Positions 1 through 10,808 of a stretch of 64,000 nucleotides of DNA are shown here, piece by piece. The position numbers and the translations under genes are program-made. This DNA is from Agelaius tricolor (taxonomy: Eukaryota > Chordata > Aves > Passeriformes > Icteridae), in contig JALJCS010000055.1 of NCBI GenBank assembly GCA_023055355.1, forward strand, positions 186,001-250,000, given 5' to 3'. The notes under the pieces were generated by a model. The model searched no databases. It had not been told where the DNA came from and worked only from the letters and a program-made list of their open reading frames with translations. Numbering within the stretch: position 1 is the first letter of the stretch; each line of letters starts with the position of its first letter.

Positions 1-26
1 GCTGCTGCCAGCTCTTTCACCCTTTT

Positions 27-1946
27 TTATTCAATTAAATTTTTTTTTTTTTTTTTTTCTTGTCGGAAAGAGCAGCAGCAGAGGAGCCAGAGAGAGGCCC
101 TTGGGGGCCCTGGCCCATGTGGAAGGATCAGGAACCCCAGACCTGGCCCACTGAAAGGTGGCCCAGGACCAGAAGGGGGAAGCAAAGCCCCCAAACCCAA
201 CAGGAGGCCGGGAGGTGGCCCTGGCCCAAGCAACCAAGCCAGACAGCCCAGGCCCAGCCCCCGAGGCAGGGTCTGCATTGGCACAGACCCGCACCCTGCC
301 GCCAGTACAATGGCAGAAGGGGTGACCAAACGCTTCCTTTCCCCAAAATCACCGAGGCATGCCGGCAATGGGAAGACAGAAGCTGTCCCGAGAAACTTCG
401 TCTCGGGTCTGGGGATGTCCTTTCCCCACAGCAGACAAGCGATGCTCGCTTCCTGCTGTGCCCTCTGCCTCTGCGATGCAAATGCACCAGGTGTTCCTCC
501 CATCTGCCTCACAGCCCCACCGCCACCCCCTCTGGGCTGGGGACCAGGGGCAGAACTTTCGGGACCCACCTCCCCCTCGCCACTGGGGCGCGCGAGGGGC
601 GGCAGAGAGATCCGCATCCCCCAGGGGGAAACCCCGGACCAAACACCCCCCAACCCGCCAAAAATGCTGATCTTGAAAACAGGCAGCCGCGCTGCGCCCA
701 CAGCCAGCTGTCGGGCCATGCCTCCTCCACGGAAGGACAGGCTGACGCCCTCTTCCCCTGTCCCAGCTCCCCCTGTAGGGGCAGCCCCAGGACAACCCGA
801 AAAACTCGGGGAGGAAGTCACGCTGGATGCAGGAGGCGCCGCTGCAGCTGCCGCCGCCGGCTCCAGGGCAGCCTCTGACGCAGACACGGAGGACGGAGTC
901 CCCACAGGTGGCAGAACTGCTGGGGAGGGCAGCGGGGCCGCCTGGGGAGGCGGCGGGGGCGGCGGGGGCGGCACGGGGTCGGCAGCATCTTCTGCGCCGG
1001 GCTCTGAAATCGGCCGCGGAACCGCAGTCGCAGAAGGCGACGTGACGGCCGGGGGGAGCGGTGGATCGCTGGTGCCCAGCAACATCGGCGCTGCCGCGGG
1101 AAGCGGTGTCTCTGAGACCTCAGATGCAGGCAGGAAAGCTGGCGGAACCGCGGCCGGAGTGCACACAGGCTCCCCGGCAGGGGCGGCCGCGGGACGGGCC
1201 GCGCGGGGAAGCGCCCGCACCCGCACCCGCGGGGCGGGTTGAGGCGGCGCTGGCGGCGCTGGCCGGGGCGGTGCTCGCGGCGCTGGCCGGGGCGGCACCG
1301 CCCACTCCCATCCCCCCTGAGAGCAACGGGAGGGGGGAGAAACCGGCTCCGTCTGAGCATGCTCCGAAGACACAGTAAAAAAAACTTTGGTTGCGGGCGA
1401 AACTTCGCCCCCCCACTGCGGTTCAGGGGGGCTGGAAAACAGCAGAGCGTCCCCCTCCAAAGGGTCCTCCCCCGGAATCGGGGGGAACGGGGCTTTGCCC
1501 TTGCAGTTAGCAATCCAGGGAAAAACAGCTGCTCTCCGTTTCAAGACTAGAAAGAGCAACAAAAAGGTCGAATAAATTGAGGGGCATCCGAACCCACGGC
1601 CCAAAAAGAATTGGAAAATGGAGTCCATACATTCCCAGACAAACACATCAAGGGCATATAGCACATTCGTAAAAAACCCAAAGAGCTTTGCCCATCGAAA
1701 GAACTCATAGAAATCTGTCTCCAACAGGAGAATTCCATCCTCTTCACCCCATTTTTGCCAGAGGGCAATAAGTTTCTCCTCTGAAGGGGAGAATGGAACC
1801 TCATCCTCTAGGGGAGGAGTCCTCCAGATGAGCAGCCACAAACTGCGAATGGCCTCATCTTCAGGAGGGCAAAAACCAACAGTACCTTGTGACAGTGTCC
1901 AGGACTCTCTGGCTATCTGCACGGTGCTGCTGAGCTTTCTGAACAT
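27..1946 (-). CDS. gag: gag-like open frame of the ERV, proline-rich, 639 codons
   Basis: An ATG about 220 bases inside the LTR opens an uninterrupted 639-codon frame. The first 150 residues are mixed hydrophobic and charged, with several Trp-rich helices (around residues 35-110), as in a matrix-like domain. Residues about 200-400 are Pro/Ala/Ser-rich and GC-driven. The end is a Lys run encoded by the poly-A tract. No capsid homology region or zinc knuckle is visible, so only a gag N-terminal part, or a recombinant of one, is supported. A second frame overlapping the start encodes a charged, coiled-coil-like stretch, so the true start is uncertain. The Gag role is inferred from position after the primer site, not from a recognised domain. 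Confidence 0.45.
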   Translation of the reverse strand: MFRKLSSTVQIARESWTLSQGTVGFCPPEDEAIRSLWLLIWRTPPLEDEVPFSPSEEKLIALWQKWGEEDGILLLETDFYEFFRWAKLFGFFTNVLYALDVFVWECMDSIFQFFLGRGFGCPSIYSTFLLLFLVLKRRAAVFPWIANCKGKAPFPPIPGEDPLEGDALLFSSPPEPQWGGEVSPATKVFFTVSSEHAQTEPVSPPSRCSQGGWEWAVPPRPAPRAPPRPAPPAPPQPAPRVRVRALPRAARPAAAPAGEPVCTPAAVPPAFLPASEVSETPLPAAAPMLLGTSDPPLPPAVTSPSATAVPRPISEPGAEDAADPVPPPPPPPPPQAAPLPSPAVLPPVGTPSSVSASEAALEPAAAAAAAPPASSVTSSPSFSGCPGAAPTGGAGTGEEGVSLSFRGGGMARQLAVGAARLPVFKISIFGGLGGVWSGVSPWGMRISLPPLARPSGEGEVGPESSAPGPQPRGGGGGAVRQMGGTPGAFASQRQRAQQEASIACLLWGKDIPRPETKFLGTASVFPLPACLGDFGERKRLVTPSAIVLAAGCGSVPMQTLPRGLGLGCLAWLLGPGPPPGLLLGLGALLPPSGPGPPFSGPGLGFLILPHGPGPPRASLWLLCCCSFRQEKKKKKNLIE

Positions 1947-2148
1947 CTTCCTGGAGGCTTTTCAGAAGGTTCTCTTCGTGGTCAGCCTTGCTGTGAACTC
2001 TGTCCAAATTCGGATCTTCAGTTCTTCAGCTCCTGGCTAGAATCCACTTCTGTGGTCACTTGTGAAGCAACCATCAATGCCACACATTCAGGGCTCACCC
2101 AGTGCAGCAATGCTCCTCTGGTGGTCTCACCAAGTGATGATTGTCCTC

Positions 2149-2166
2149 CTCAGTCGGGGGTCACCA
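2149..2166 (-). other. primer-binding site, tRNA-Trp-like
   Basis: Two bases after the LTR end the minus strand reads TGGTGACCCCCGACTG. The avian sarcoma-leukosis primer site complementary to tRNA-Trp begins TGGTGACCCCGAC, so this looks like that site with one extra C. The position and the TGG start are seen in the sequence. The tRNA assignment is inference. Confidence 0.65.
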
Positions 2167-2168
2167 AT

Positions 2169-2543
2169 TGTGACTGTGGTCACAAGGGTTTTCAGGGTGA
2201 AGAAGAGACGAGAATGTTGACTCCATGATCAGAAGGCTTGATTTATTATTTTATGATATATGTTACATTAGACTATACTAAAAGCAATAGAAAGGAAAAG
2301 TTTCTTCAGCAGCTAGCTAAGCTAAGAATAGAAAAGGAATGAATAACAAAGATCTGTGTCTCAGACAGAGCAAGAGCCAGCTCTGCCATGAGTGGTCAAG
2401 AAATCCAAACACCCACCGGAGACCAATCACCTGTTGCATTCCACAGCAGCAGATAACCATTGTTTACTTTGGTTGCTGAAAACTGCAGCTTCTCACAAGG
2501 AAAAATCCTAAGAAAGGATTTTTCATGAAAGATGTCTGCGACA
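2169..2543 (-). mobile_element. 5' LTR (375 bp) of the minus-strand ERV
   Basis: On the minus strand it starts TGTCGCAGACA and ends CCACAGTCACA, so it has TG...CA ends. It aligns by eye along its full length with the solo LTR at 60659-61043 (+), whose target duplication fixes the same termini. This confirms both boundaries. An AATAAATCAAG-type polyadenylation region lies about 60 bp from the 3' end. Confidence 0.85.
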
Positions 2544-3420
2544 GCCCCTCCCTCTGAACAAGCCCCCTCCCTCCTGTGCCCCAGCCAAGCCTCTGCCCTC
2601 AGGGCCGGGGCTCCAAGGCGTGCAGCCCCTCCTGTGCAGGCAGAGCTGCAGCAGAGCCGTGGGGCAGCTCTGCAGCCCCGGGCCCAGTTCCCTCTGCAGA
2701 GCACAGGGCTGGGAGCAGCTGCCCGGCCCTGGGGGCTCTGGCAGGGGACACAGCTGGCTCAGGGTGACGCTGTCCCCAGTGCCCGCATCTGGGCAATGCT
2801 GTCAGGGCAGCCAGGGAAGGAGCTGCATCTCCCTTCAGCCAATGCCATCAGAAGGACATTTGGAAGTCTCCCTGAGATTTCAGTCCAAGCTGGGAGCTTC
2901 AATCCAGGGTGCAAACCAGTCCTAGACCAGCTCTGAGTTATGAGATTGATGGGGAGAGGCAGAGGTGTTGTGACACTGAAAATGCTGCTGGGTTGGTGAA
3001 ATGAGCAACGTGAGTCCTTGGCTACAAATGTGGAGCTGGGCTCTGGTGGAAACATCTGCTCTAAGCTGTACCTTAGGAATTTTAAAGGGAAACATGGGGA
3101 GGTGATCACCCTCCAACTGACAAAGGTTAAAGCCCAGAGAAATTCTGAACAGGTCAGAATGACAGACAATGTCCAGTAGCTCTCCACTTATCACTTTGCC
3201 TCTCAGTATGTGCTCTCTATTCCCTAAGGGCAGCAGAAATGCTGAGGGTTTCTGATATTCAAGTACACCAGCAGAGGTATGGGGAAGCTTTTAAAGAAAA
3301 CACCAGAACTCTTAAAAACAGAAGTGTATCAGTGTGCGTTCCAGGGGAGAGTGTATGGGAAAAGGCTTTGATTTTGGTTACAGGTATCTCCTCTAAATCT
3401 TCACTGTCCTTTCTCCATGA
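2544..3420. other. upstream flank of the olfactory receptor, no gene recognised
   Basis: 2560-2780 is GC-rich and resembles other short GC-rich blocks in the window (17.3-17.8, 26.2-26.4 kb). 2780-3420 is ordinary-looking unique sequence. Short open frames on both strands show no recognisable domain. It would be expected to hold the receptor's non-coding first exon and promoter, but nothing can be pinned down. Confidence 0.4.
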
Positions 3421-3447
3421 ACAAGTGCCCATGTGCAGCCCCAGCAA

Positions 3448-4380
3448 ATGTCCAACAGCAGCTCCATCAGGCACTTCCTCCTGCTGGCACTGGCAGACAC
3501 GCGGCAGCTGCAGCTCCTGCACTTCTGCCTCTTGCTGGGCATCTCCCTGGCTGCCCTCCTGGGCAATGGCCTCATCATCATCGCCGTAGCCTGCGGCCAC
3601 CACCTGCACACGCCCATGTTCTTCTTCCTGCTCAACCTGGCCCTCGCTGACCTGGGCTCCATCTGCACCACTGTCCCCAAAGCCATGCACAATTCCCTCT
3701 GGGACACCAGGACCATCTCCTACACTGGATGTGCTGCACAGCTCTTTTTTTTTATTTTCTGCGGGGCTACAGAGTTTTTCCTCCTGACCGTGATGTGCTA
3801 TGACCGCTACGTGTCCATCTGCAAACCCCTGCACTACAGGACCCTCCTGGGCAGCAGAGCTTGTGCCCACGTGGCAGCAGCTGCCAGGGCCAGTGCCTTT
3901 CTCTATTCACTGATTCACACAGCCAATACATTTTCCCTGCCCCTGTGCCATGGCAGTGCCCTGGGCCAGTACTTCTGTGAAATCCCTCCAGTCCTCAAGC
4001 TCTCCTGCTCAAAATTCCACCTCAGGAAAATCTGGCTTATGGCTGTTAGTGTGTGTTTAGCATTTGGCTGTTTTGTGTTCATTGTTTTCTCCTATGTGCA
4101 GATTTTCAGGGCTGTGCTGAGGATCCCCTCCGAGCAGGGACGGCACAAAGCCTTTTCCACCTGCCTCCCTCACCTGGCTGTGGTCTCCCTGTTCTTCTTC
4201 ACTGCCTCATTTGCCTACCTGAAGCCCCCCTCCATGTCCTCCCCATCCCTGGATCTGGCCCTGTCAGTTCTCTACTCAGTGATGCCTCCAGTCCTGAACC
4301 TCCTCATCTACAGCCTGAGGAACCAGGAGCTCAAGGCTGAAGTGAGAAGACTGATGACTGGATGGTTTCACAAACGTTAA
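3448..4380 (+). CDS. olfactory receptor, OR14-like (avian gamma-c type), intact
   Basis: Single-exon seven-transmembrane G-protein-coupled odorant receptor of olfactory sensory neuron membranes, 310 residues, the family's usual length. The start is ATG at 3448 (protein begins MSNSSSIRHF, with a glycosylation site NSS). The longer frame would need a GTG start and is not used. Visible landmarks: GN in TM1, HTPMFFFLLNLALADL in TM2, MCYDRYVSICKPLHY at the TM3 end, paired extracellular cysteines, KAFSTCLPHL in TM6 and PPVLNLLIYSLRN in TM7. The TM7 NPxxY-type proline is Leu here (NLLIY), an unusual change. There are no stops or frameshifts. An inverted, frameshifted paralogue lies at 25188-26121. 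The family is the bird-specific gamma-c expansion; the ligand is unknown. Confidence 0.93.
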   Translation: MSNSSSIRHFLLLALADTRQLQLLHFCLLLGISLAALLGNGLIIIAVACGHHLHTPMFFFLLNLALADLGSICTTVPKAMHNSLWDTRTISYTGCAAQLFFFIFCGATEFFLLTVMCYDRYVSICKPLHYRTLLGSRACAHVAAAARASAFLYSLIHTANTFSLPLCHGSALGQYFCEIPPVLKLSCSKFHLRKIWLMAVSVCLAFGCFVFIVFSYVQIFRAVLRIPSEQGRHKAFSTCLPHLAVVSLFFFTASFAYLKPPSMSSPSLDLALSVLYSVMPPVLNLLIYSLRNQELKAEVRRLMTGWFHKR

Positions 4381-5566
4381 ACTGCTCTCCAATTTAGAGA
4401 GCAATAAAAGGAATAAAAGGAATCTTTGATACTTCTTGCTGGTTTCTTTTTGGGTTTTTTTCTTTTCTTTTATTTAATTCATATTGTCCATAAAGAAATG
4501 TCAATCTTGGTGGCATTTCTCATTTTGTTTCTCTCCGCCTTCCCTGTGGCCAAAGACTGTGCCAATGAGGGGCTGTGCTCTTGGTGGCTTTAAAGGAAGT
4601 AATGGATCTCCCAGCAGAGTTTCCTGCAGAGATGCCCTTTTGTTGCCTTCTCTGGAGCTGCAGCAGCAATGTCTGTGTGAAGAGCTGGGGCAGATCAGGG
4701 CTAGCCCAGCAGCAGCAGCAGCAGCACTTGGTGTTGCCAGTGCTGCTGCCGTGGCCCTGCCCTGCTGCCCTGGTGGCCCTGGTGTTGCTGCAGGGCCTGA
4801 GTGCTCTCGGGGCCGGGCACAGCCCTGGGGGTGGCAGTGCCGGGGCTGCAGCAGGGACAGGCCATGGGCACTGCTGGGGCAGCGCTGACGCCTCAGGCCA
4901 GGCCCTGGGGGCTCCAGGCTCCTTGCCCAGGCTCTCTCCAGAACACGGCCAGGCCAATGCTCAGCACAGAAACCCCCGTGAGCAGCCCCAGGCTGGCCGT
5001 GGGCAGGCTGGGGGCAAACAGCATGGCTGGGGCTCTGCAAGGGCCCGGGGGCAGACGGGAAGGAGCAGCAGAGCAGGGGCTGATCCATCCCCCGTGCGCT
5101 GCACAGCCCAGGGCAGCGTCCCAGAGCGTCCTCATGCAGCTGCCAACAACATCCCCCCTCTGCAGCCCTGGCCTCTCCCCCAGCTCACACAGGTGCCCCA
5201 TCCTTGCAGGCACAGACACGGCAGCACTGCCTCAGCAGCCCCTGTTTGCATTGCACACAGCAGGGGCAGCACCCCCATGCTGTTGCTGTGGGGACATGAA
5301 CCTGAGGGAGCACAAATGCCATCAGCCCCTGGGGCCAGCAAGGGCTGGGGGACACCAGGGAAACCACTCAGCTTTGTCCTGGCCTCTGCAGTCAGCCAGA
5401 AAGTTTGTTCCCATCAGCTGGGAGTTTCCTGTGCCACTGCAGACGCTGTTGCTCAGAGCCAGGGCTGCCTGGCAGCCACCCCCAAACTGCCCTGAGCATT
5501 TCCTGTGTACCACCTTTGCTTTCTTTCCTCTTCCTGGTACAAATTTCTCCCTAATGCCCACCCGAA
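4381..5566. repeat. GC-rich module duplicated at 24010-25187 (inverted)
   Basis: The stretch is near-identical to the reverse complement of 24010-25187. It includes a CAG/GCA run near 4711-4729. No established gene is seen. A minus-strand frame at 4893-5219 keeps the same sequence in the other arm, including a hydrophobic segment (see findings). Other long frames here are products of high GC content. Confidence 0.7.
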
Positions 5567-5972
5567 GTGGCCCAGAGATGGACACAGCACTCGAGGTGCT
5601 GCCAAACCAGTGCCCCCGAGCACAGGGGAAGAATCCCTGCCCTGCTCCTGCTGGCCACACCATTCCTGATCCAGCCCAGGAGCCATTGGCCTTCTTGCCC
5701 ACCTGGGCACACTGCTGCCTCATGTCCAGCCTGCTGTCCATCAGTCCCTGCAGGTCCCTTTCTTGCCTGGCTGCTCTCCAGCCACTCTGTCCCCAGCCTG
5801 TAGTGCTGCAGGGGTTGTTGTGGCCAAAGTGCAGGACCCGGCACTGGGACTTGTTAATCCTCACCTTGTTGGATTTGGGCCCTGGATCCAGCCTGTCCAG
5901 GGCCCTGTGCAGAGCTTTCCTACCCTCCAGCAGATCCACACTCCCAGACAGCTTTGTATCATCTGCAAAGGT
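5567..5972 (-). mobile_element. CR1 LINE fragment, ORF2 C-terminal end
   Basis: The minus strand encodes a piece of the CR1 ORF2 tail, with [16 protein letters not shown] and [10 protein letters not shown] recognisable as the family's conserved C-terminal stretch. It is frameshifted and truncated on both sides and abuts the minisatellite at about 5973. The copy in arm B is 23605-24003 (+). Confidence 0.7.
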
Positions 5973-6730
5973 GTCCTTGGTTCCATGGGGCCCCTCAGTG
6001 TCACAATGGCCTCTTGGTTACACCAGGCCCTGCACTGTCACCCTGGTCTCCTTGGTTCCATGAGACCTTGCAGAGCAACAATGGTCTCCTTGGTTCCATG
6101 GGGCCTCAAAATGTGACAAGGGACTTCTTCCTTCTGTGGGGTTTCACAGTGTCATAATGTTCTCGCTGATGCTGCAGTTTCACAGTGTCCCCTTGGTTCC
6201 ATGGGGCCCCAGGGTGTCACAATTGCCCCATGGTCACATGAGGTCCCACACTGTCACCATGGTCTCTGTGGTTCCACAAGTCCCCTCAGTGTCACAATGG
6301 ACTCCTTGTTTCCACAAGGCCACACAGTGTCACAACGTTCTTCCAGATTCCTTGAGGCCCCATCGTGTCACAGTGGCCCCTTGGTTACACAGGATCCTGC
6401 AGTGTCACAATGTCCCCTTGGTGCCATGAGGCCCCGCAATGTCAGAATGGTCCCTTGGTTCCACTGGGCCCTGCAGTCTCCCAATGGTCTCCTTGGTTTT
6501 GCAGTGTCAAAATGGTGAAACCCCTTGGTTACACGAGGCCCTGCAGTGTCACAATGGCCTCTGTGGTTCCATGAGGACCCAGAGTGTTACGGGGCACTCC
6601 CTGGTTCCATTTGGCCCCACAGCACCACAATGGACCCCTGGTTCTGTGGGGCTGCACGGTGTCACCATGGTCCTCTTAGTTCCACAAGGCCCTGCAGTGT
6701 CACAATGGCCCCAGAGTGTCCCAATCATCA
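5973..6730 (+). repeat. about 40-bp minisatellite, arm A outer block
   Basis: Tandem, imperfect units built on CCTTGGTTCCATGAGGCC followed by CTGCAGTGTCACAATGG, roughly 18 units. The unit length is not a multiple of three, so the overlapping open frames it throws up are not genes. It ends at a CR1 3' end near 6731. The same junction is seen in arm B at about 23010. Confidence 0.85.
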
Positions 6731-8340
6731 GAGAATGACAGAATCAAATAGGCTGGAAAAGACCTTTGGGATCATCAAGTCCAACCAATGCCCTAATACT
6801 GCCTTGTCACCCAGACCATGCCACTAAGTGCCACTGGAGAGGGAGAGTGACTCTGCCACCTCCCCCCTGGCCAGCCCATTCCAGTTCCCACTCACCCTTT
6901 CTGTGAAGAACTCCTTCCTATTGTCCAGCCTGAGCCTCCCCTGGTGCAGCTTAAGGCTGTGTCTGCTTGTCCTGCCCTCCAGCAGATCCACACTCACACT
7001 CAGCTTGGTGCCATCTGCAATTTGTGAATGCTGGACTCGATCCCCTCACCCAGATCATCAGTGAAGAGATTAAACAGGACTGGGCCCAGCACAGATCCCT
7101 GGGGACAGCACCAGTGCCTGGACTCCAGCTGGGTGCAGCACCATCCCCACCACTCTCTGGGCCCAGCCTCCAGCCAGCTCTTAAATCTCCCAGCGAGGAG
7201 GGAACCTGCCCAAGCCGTGGGCTGCAGCTTTTCCAGGGAATGCTGTCAGAGACAGAGTCAAAGGCTCTGCTGGAGTCCAGGCACACAACATCCACAGCCT
7301 TTCCCACACCCACAGGTGGGTAACTTGGGCATAAAAGGAGACCAGGTTGGTCAGGAAGGACCTGCCACCCCTAAATCCACACTGGCTGGCTCTGATCCCT
7401 GGGCCATCCTGTGGGTGCCCTGTGATGGCACTCAAGGTGATCTGTTCCATAACCTTGCCAAGCACCCAGGTCAGGCTGACAGGCCTGGAGTTCCCCAGAT
7501 CCTCCTTCCAGCCCTTCCTGGGGATGGGCTCACACTGGCACCTCCAGTGCTCTGGGCCCTCTCTGCTGAGCCAGGACTGATGGTGAATGATGGAGAGCAG
7601 CTTGGGGAGCTCATCCACAGCTCCCTCATCTCCCTAGGATGGATCCCATCTGATCCCATACACCTGTGAGCATCTGAGTGGCTCAGCAGGTCCCCAGCTG
7701 CTTCCTCCTGGATTCCAGGGGGCTGTTCTGCTCCCTGTGCTCATCTACCAGCTCAGGAGAACACTTGTCCTGAGGACAACCTGTTCTAATATTGAAAATT
7801 GAGAGAAACAAGGTGTTAAGTAGCTCAGCCTTTTCCTTATCTTTAGTTACTATATTCCCCACTGCATCCAATGAAGAGTAGAGGTTCTCCTTCTCCCTCC
7901 TTTTGCTATAAATTAAAAAAAAAAAAAATTTTATTTTATTACAGAAGCTGAAAGGTTAAGTTCTGATTGAGTTTTCAAGTATCAACTTTTCTTTCTGCAT
8001 AACCTAATGACATCCTTAAACACTCCCCGAGTTGTCAGTCCATTTTCCCCTTTTCCCACAAAAGCTCCATTGGCAGCCAGGCCAGTCATTTTCCTCACTA
8101 GCTCATCTTTTGCCACACTGGGACAGGCAGCTCCTTCCCCCTTTAGATTACTTTCTTGAAATGTGTTCCTCCTTCCTGGACCCCATTTGTTTTTAAGGGC
8201 TGTTTCCCTTAAAAAAATCAGTACCTGATTCAGTACTCCCCAAATCTGCATCCTGAACAGGCCAAAGTCTTCCCTTCCTAATTCTTGTGTAGAAGTTTTT
8301 GTTACTGCCTCTCTTTCTTACCCAGAATATTGAAAACTTG
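6731..8340 (-). mobile_element. CR1 LINE, 5'-truncated, ORF2 remnants
   Basis: The 3' end abuts the minisatellite (AATCATCAGAGAATGACAG). Reading leftward on the minus strand there are ORF2 reverse-transcriptase pieces: DSSRAFDSVS (7.2-7.3 kb), PRKGWKEDLGNSRPVSL with VMEQI (7.4-7.6 kb), KEKAELLNTLFLSIF (7.8 kb), and linker sequence to 8.34 kb. All are frameshifted, so it is inactive. Arm B keeps only about 590 bp of the corresponding element. Confidence 0.75.
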
Positions 8341-9560
8341 AAAACTCCAATGTTCCAGTGGGCCTGGCTGAGCTGGCAGGACACTGAGGCTGCTGAACTT
8401 CCAGTTCCCCTTCTCACACAATGGGCATTGTGTGGTTTCCACAGGCCTGGGGATGTGGAGAACAAGCTCCAGGTTTCAGCTCACCTGGTGTAGGCAATTG
8501 ATAATCTGGTAACATGAGGTCACAGAGTGGGCTATGACATCACAGAGTGAGTAATGTGAGGTCATCGAGCAGCTATGATATCATAGACTATCTCTGTGAC
8601 ATCATTAGGCAGAAGTCTAACATCCCAGAGAAGACTATGACATCACTGAGTTGGCTGTGACATCAGACGCCAGCTGTGTGACATTGAAGATGGACTGTGA
8701 GCTCACAGAGCAGGCTGTGACATCCCAGAGGGGCTGTGTGACATCCCAGCAGGGCTGTGTCAGGTCACTGGGTTGGTCACTCCGCCCCAGCTCCCCCTCA
8801 CAGTTTCTCCCAACAAGTCCAATGCTGTTCATGCCTAGTGGAGCCCCTGTCCCCTGGGATCCCCCTGGCCCACCTGGAGCCACAGCCTCCACCAAAGGAT
8901 GTTCCACAGGATCCACCCCAGAGCCTGACATGGGGACAAGGGGCCAGGGCTGTGTCACCAGGACATCAAGGACGGGGATTATCCAGGTCACTGTGGCCTG
9001 GGTTAGGTTGCCCAGGGCAGGAAAGATGTCTGGCAGCTGGAGCAGGGTCTGGGAAGGGACTCCAAGGTGGGGCTGGAGCCCTTGGGCTGTGAGCAGAGGC
9101 TGAGGGAGCTGGGCTTGTCCAGCCCGGAGCAGGGAAGGCTGCGGGGCTCCTCATCCCAGCCTGGCACTTCCAGCGAGGAGGGGATGGAGAACACAGAGCC
9201 AGGCTCTTCACCGGGGGCCTGGTGGGAGACAAAAGCCAATGGGCGGAAGGGGAAAGAGGGGAGATCAGCCAGGACAGGAGGAGATGAAATGAGTCAGGAT
9301 GGTTTCAGCATTTCCTCAGCACCAAAAGCAGCCTGACCTCCCTTCTCCATCCACCACTGACAGCTTTGCAAATCAGGAATTGTTGGAGCTGTTTCGCCCC
9401 CACTCCAGGATGAGCATCCTGATACAAGAACTTAATTGTGTTTATATCTATTACAGGATCACATTTGTCTAAAATTAAATTTAGTATGTAAATCACTTGT
9501 GGATGGTGGACTCATCAGGCACTGCTGGGACATTGCACATGGCTCAAGGAAGAGTATGAT
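8341..9560. other. mixed repeats, no gene
   Basis: 8510-8790 is a short repeat of TGACATCACAGAG-like units. 8815-8960 is a direct copy of 18525-18660. 9025-9180 resembles a CR1 3' fragment in plus orientation (GAGGCTGAGGGAGCTGGG). 9190-9560 is unassigned. No coding region can be supported. Confidence 0.5.
8510..8790 (+). repeat. TGACATCA-rich short tandem repeat, copy 1
   Basis: Degenerate units of about 25-30 bp, each with TGACATCA or TGTGACATC plus an AGAG...GGCT spacer. A longer block of the same repeat is at 17840-18490. Confidence 0.65.
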
Positions 9561-10808
9561 TGTTATTAAACTGTGTCCTGTTCAAATGTGGTCTGTTTGC
9601 CATGAAGAGAAACTTTCTGTGCCTCTGAGTCTCACCAGTTCCTGGTCCCTCAAAGGACACAAACCTGATGAGTTGTGGTTCCCACTCCAGTGGTGGCACT
9701 TGCACCTCCCTCCATAGCCAGAGCAGAGCTCCCTTGTCCCAGAAAGTCCCTGGCAAAGGAGGGATGAAGGAAACAGGACAGGCTGTGGGGATCAGGGGCA
9801 GGGCACAGCCAGGGAGAAGAACGACTTTGGCAATTGATGGAGCTGTGCCTTCCCTTGGCTTTGTTGGCTGACAAGAAATGAACATCGCTCTGTGTCTTGG
9901 GCAGCTCCCTCTCCAAGGAAAGCAGGTGGGAGTTGGAGCCAAGGAGCTGAAAGCTGCAGGTGCAGCCTGGGCTGGAGGGAGCTCAGATTTGCACAAGGCT
10001 GCTCTGAGTGCCAGGGCTTGGATGGGGAAAATGGTGGGCTGGGGGTAGGGACAGAGTCTGATTGATTGTCAGCCATGAAGGGTCTTGATTTTCATATCTA
10101 TTCCAACTGCATGAGGAGGTACTTGGATTCAATGTCTATTGGAGATTGCACATATCAGTGAATTAACAGGAAAACAAAACTAAACAGGACCTAAAAAATA
10201 TTTTCTTGCTGTCTTTTTAAATATCATGTATTCAGTTTCAATACACTACTGAGATCTACTTAACCACAAAGGATTTGACAATTAAAATCAAATGATTCCC
10301 AGAGGCTTGGCTTGTTCAGGTGCTCTGAATGTTCATGAGCCCTGGCACACTGAATTCCTGCACTGAAGAGCTGAAGGCTGAACAAGCCTCTGGAGCAGTG
10401 AAATTCAGCAGCAGCCTCCAAGTTGCTGAGGATGTCAGCAGCCCCCACTGAGGCCATCCCTGCCCAGAGACCGTGGGGGAATGGGCAGACAAGGAGAGCG
10501 TCCCTGGGGCTGGGGCAGCACAACTCAGAGGCACCAGTGGCTCCAGCTGGGCAATGGAGTGTGGAATGTGGCTGGGAAAGCCCTGCCTGGGGCTGGGCCA
10601 AGCAGGACACACAAGCCCTGACTTACATCCCCCAAACAACTCTCTCAATGAGACATTTAAAAGGAATTTACAGTTGTTTGTGTACTCTGAGTTGGACTCA
10701 CTGGGGAAATACCAACAAGGGATTCTCAGGAGCTCAAAAGAACAAAACAGGCACTACTGGGAGCTTTAGAAAATCAGAGAAACTTTGGCAAATTGTTTAT
10801 TACGACAT
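9561..10808. repeat. arm A segment shared with 21670-22425, no gene
   Basis: 10010-10800 matches the reverse complement of 21670-22400. For example the sequence around 10473-10600 reappears at 21800-21970. 9561-10010 is not obviously paired. The open frames here come from moderate GC content and show no domain. Confidence 0.6.

Larger units (their letters stand above)
1..2543 (-). mobile_element. 5' part of an endogenous retrovirus (LTR, primer site, gag-like frame), cut by the window edge
   Basis: Read on the minus strand, an LTR at 2543-2169 is followed by a primer-binding site and then a long open frame, the order expected of a provirus 5' end. The rest of the element lies left of position 1. 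A T run at 43-59 (poly-A on the minus strand) and an AT-rich stretch sit at the end of the frame, so the element may be broken there. The same LTR family occurs alone at 60659-61043. The family was not named from a database. Confidence 0.75.

Noticed and set aside
43..59. Poly-A tail of a processed retrocopy on the minus strand
   Set aside because: The A run is followed by more AT-rich sequence within the presumed ERV interior, and no target duplication could be checked because the window starts at position 1.
3433..3447. Five extra N-terminal codons on the first olfactory receptor
   Set aside because: They would require a GTG start. The ATG at 3448 gives the usual OR14 N-terminus, and a CAG just upstream fits a splice acceptor.
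4801..6063. 420-codon plus-strand frame
   Set aside because: It runs through GC-rich duplicated DNA and a minus-strand CR1 fragment, and has no domain.
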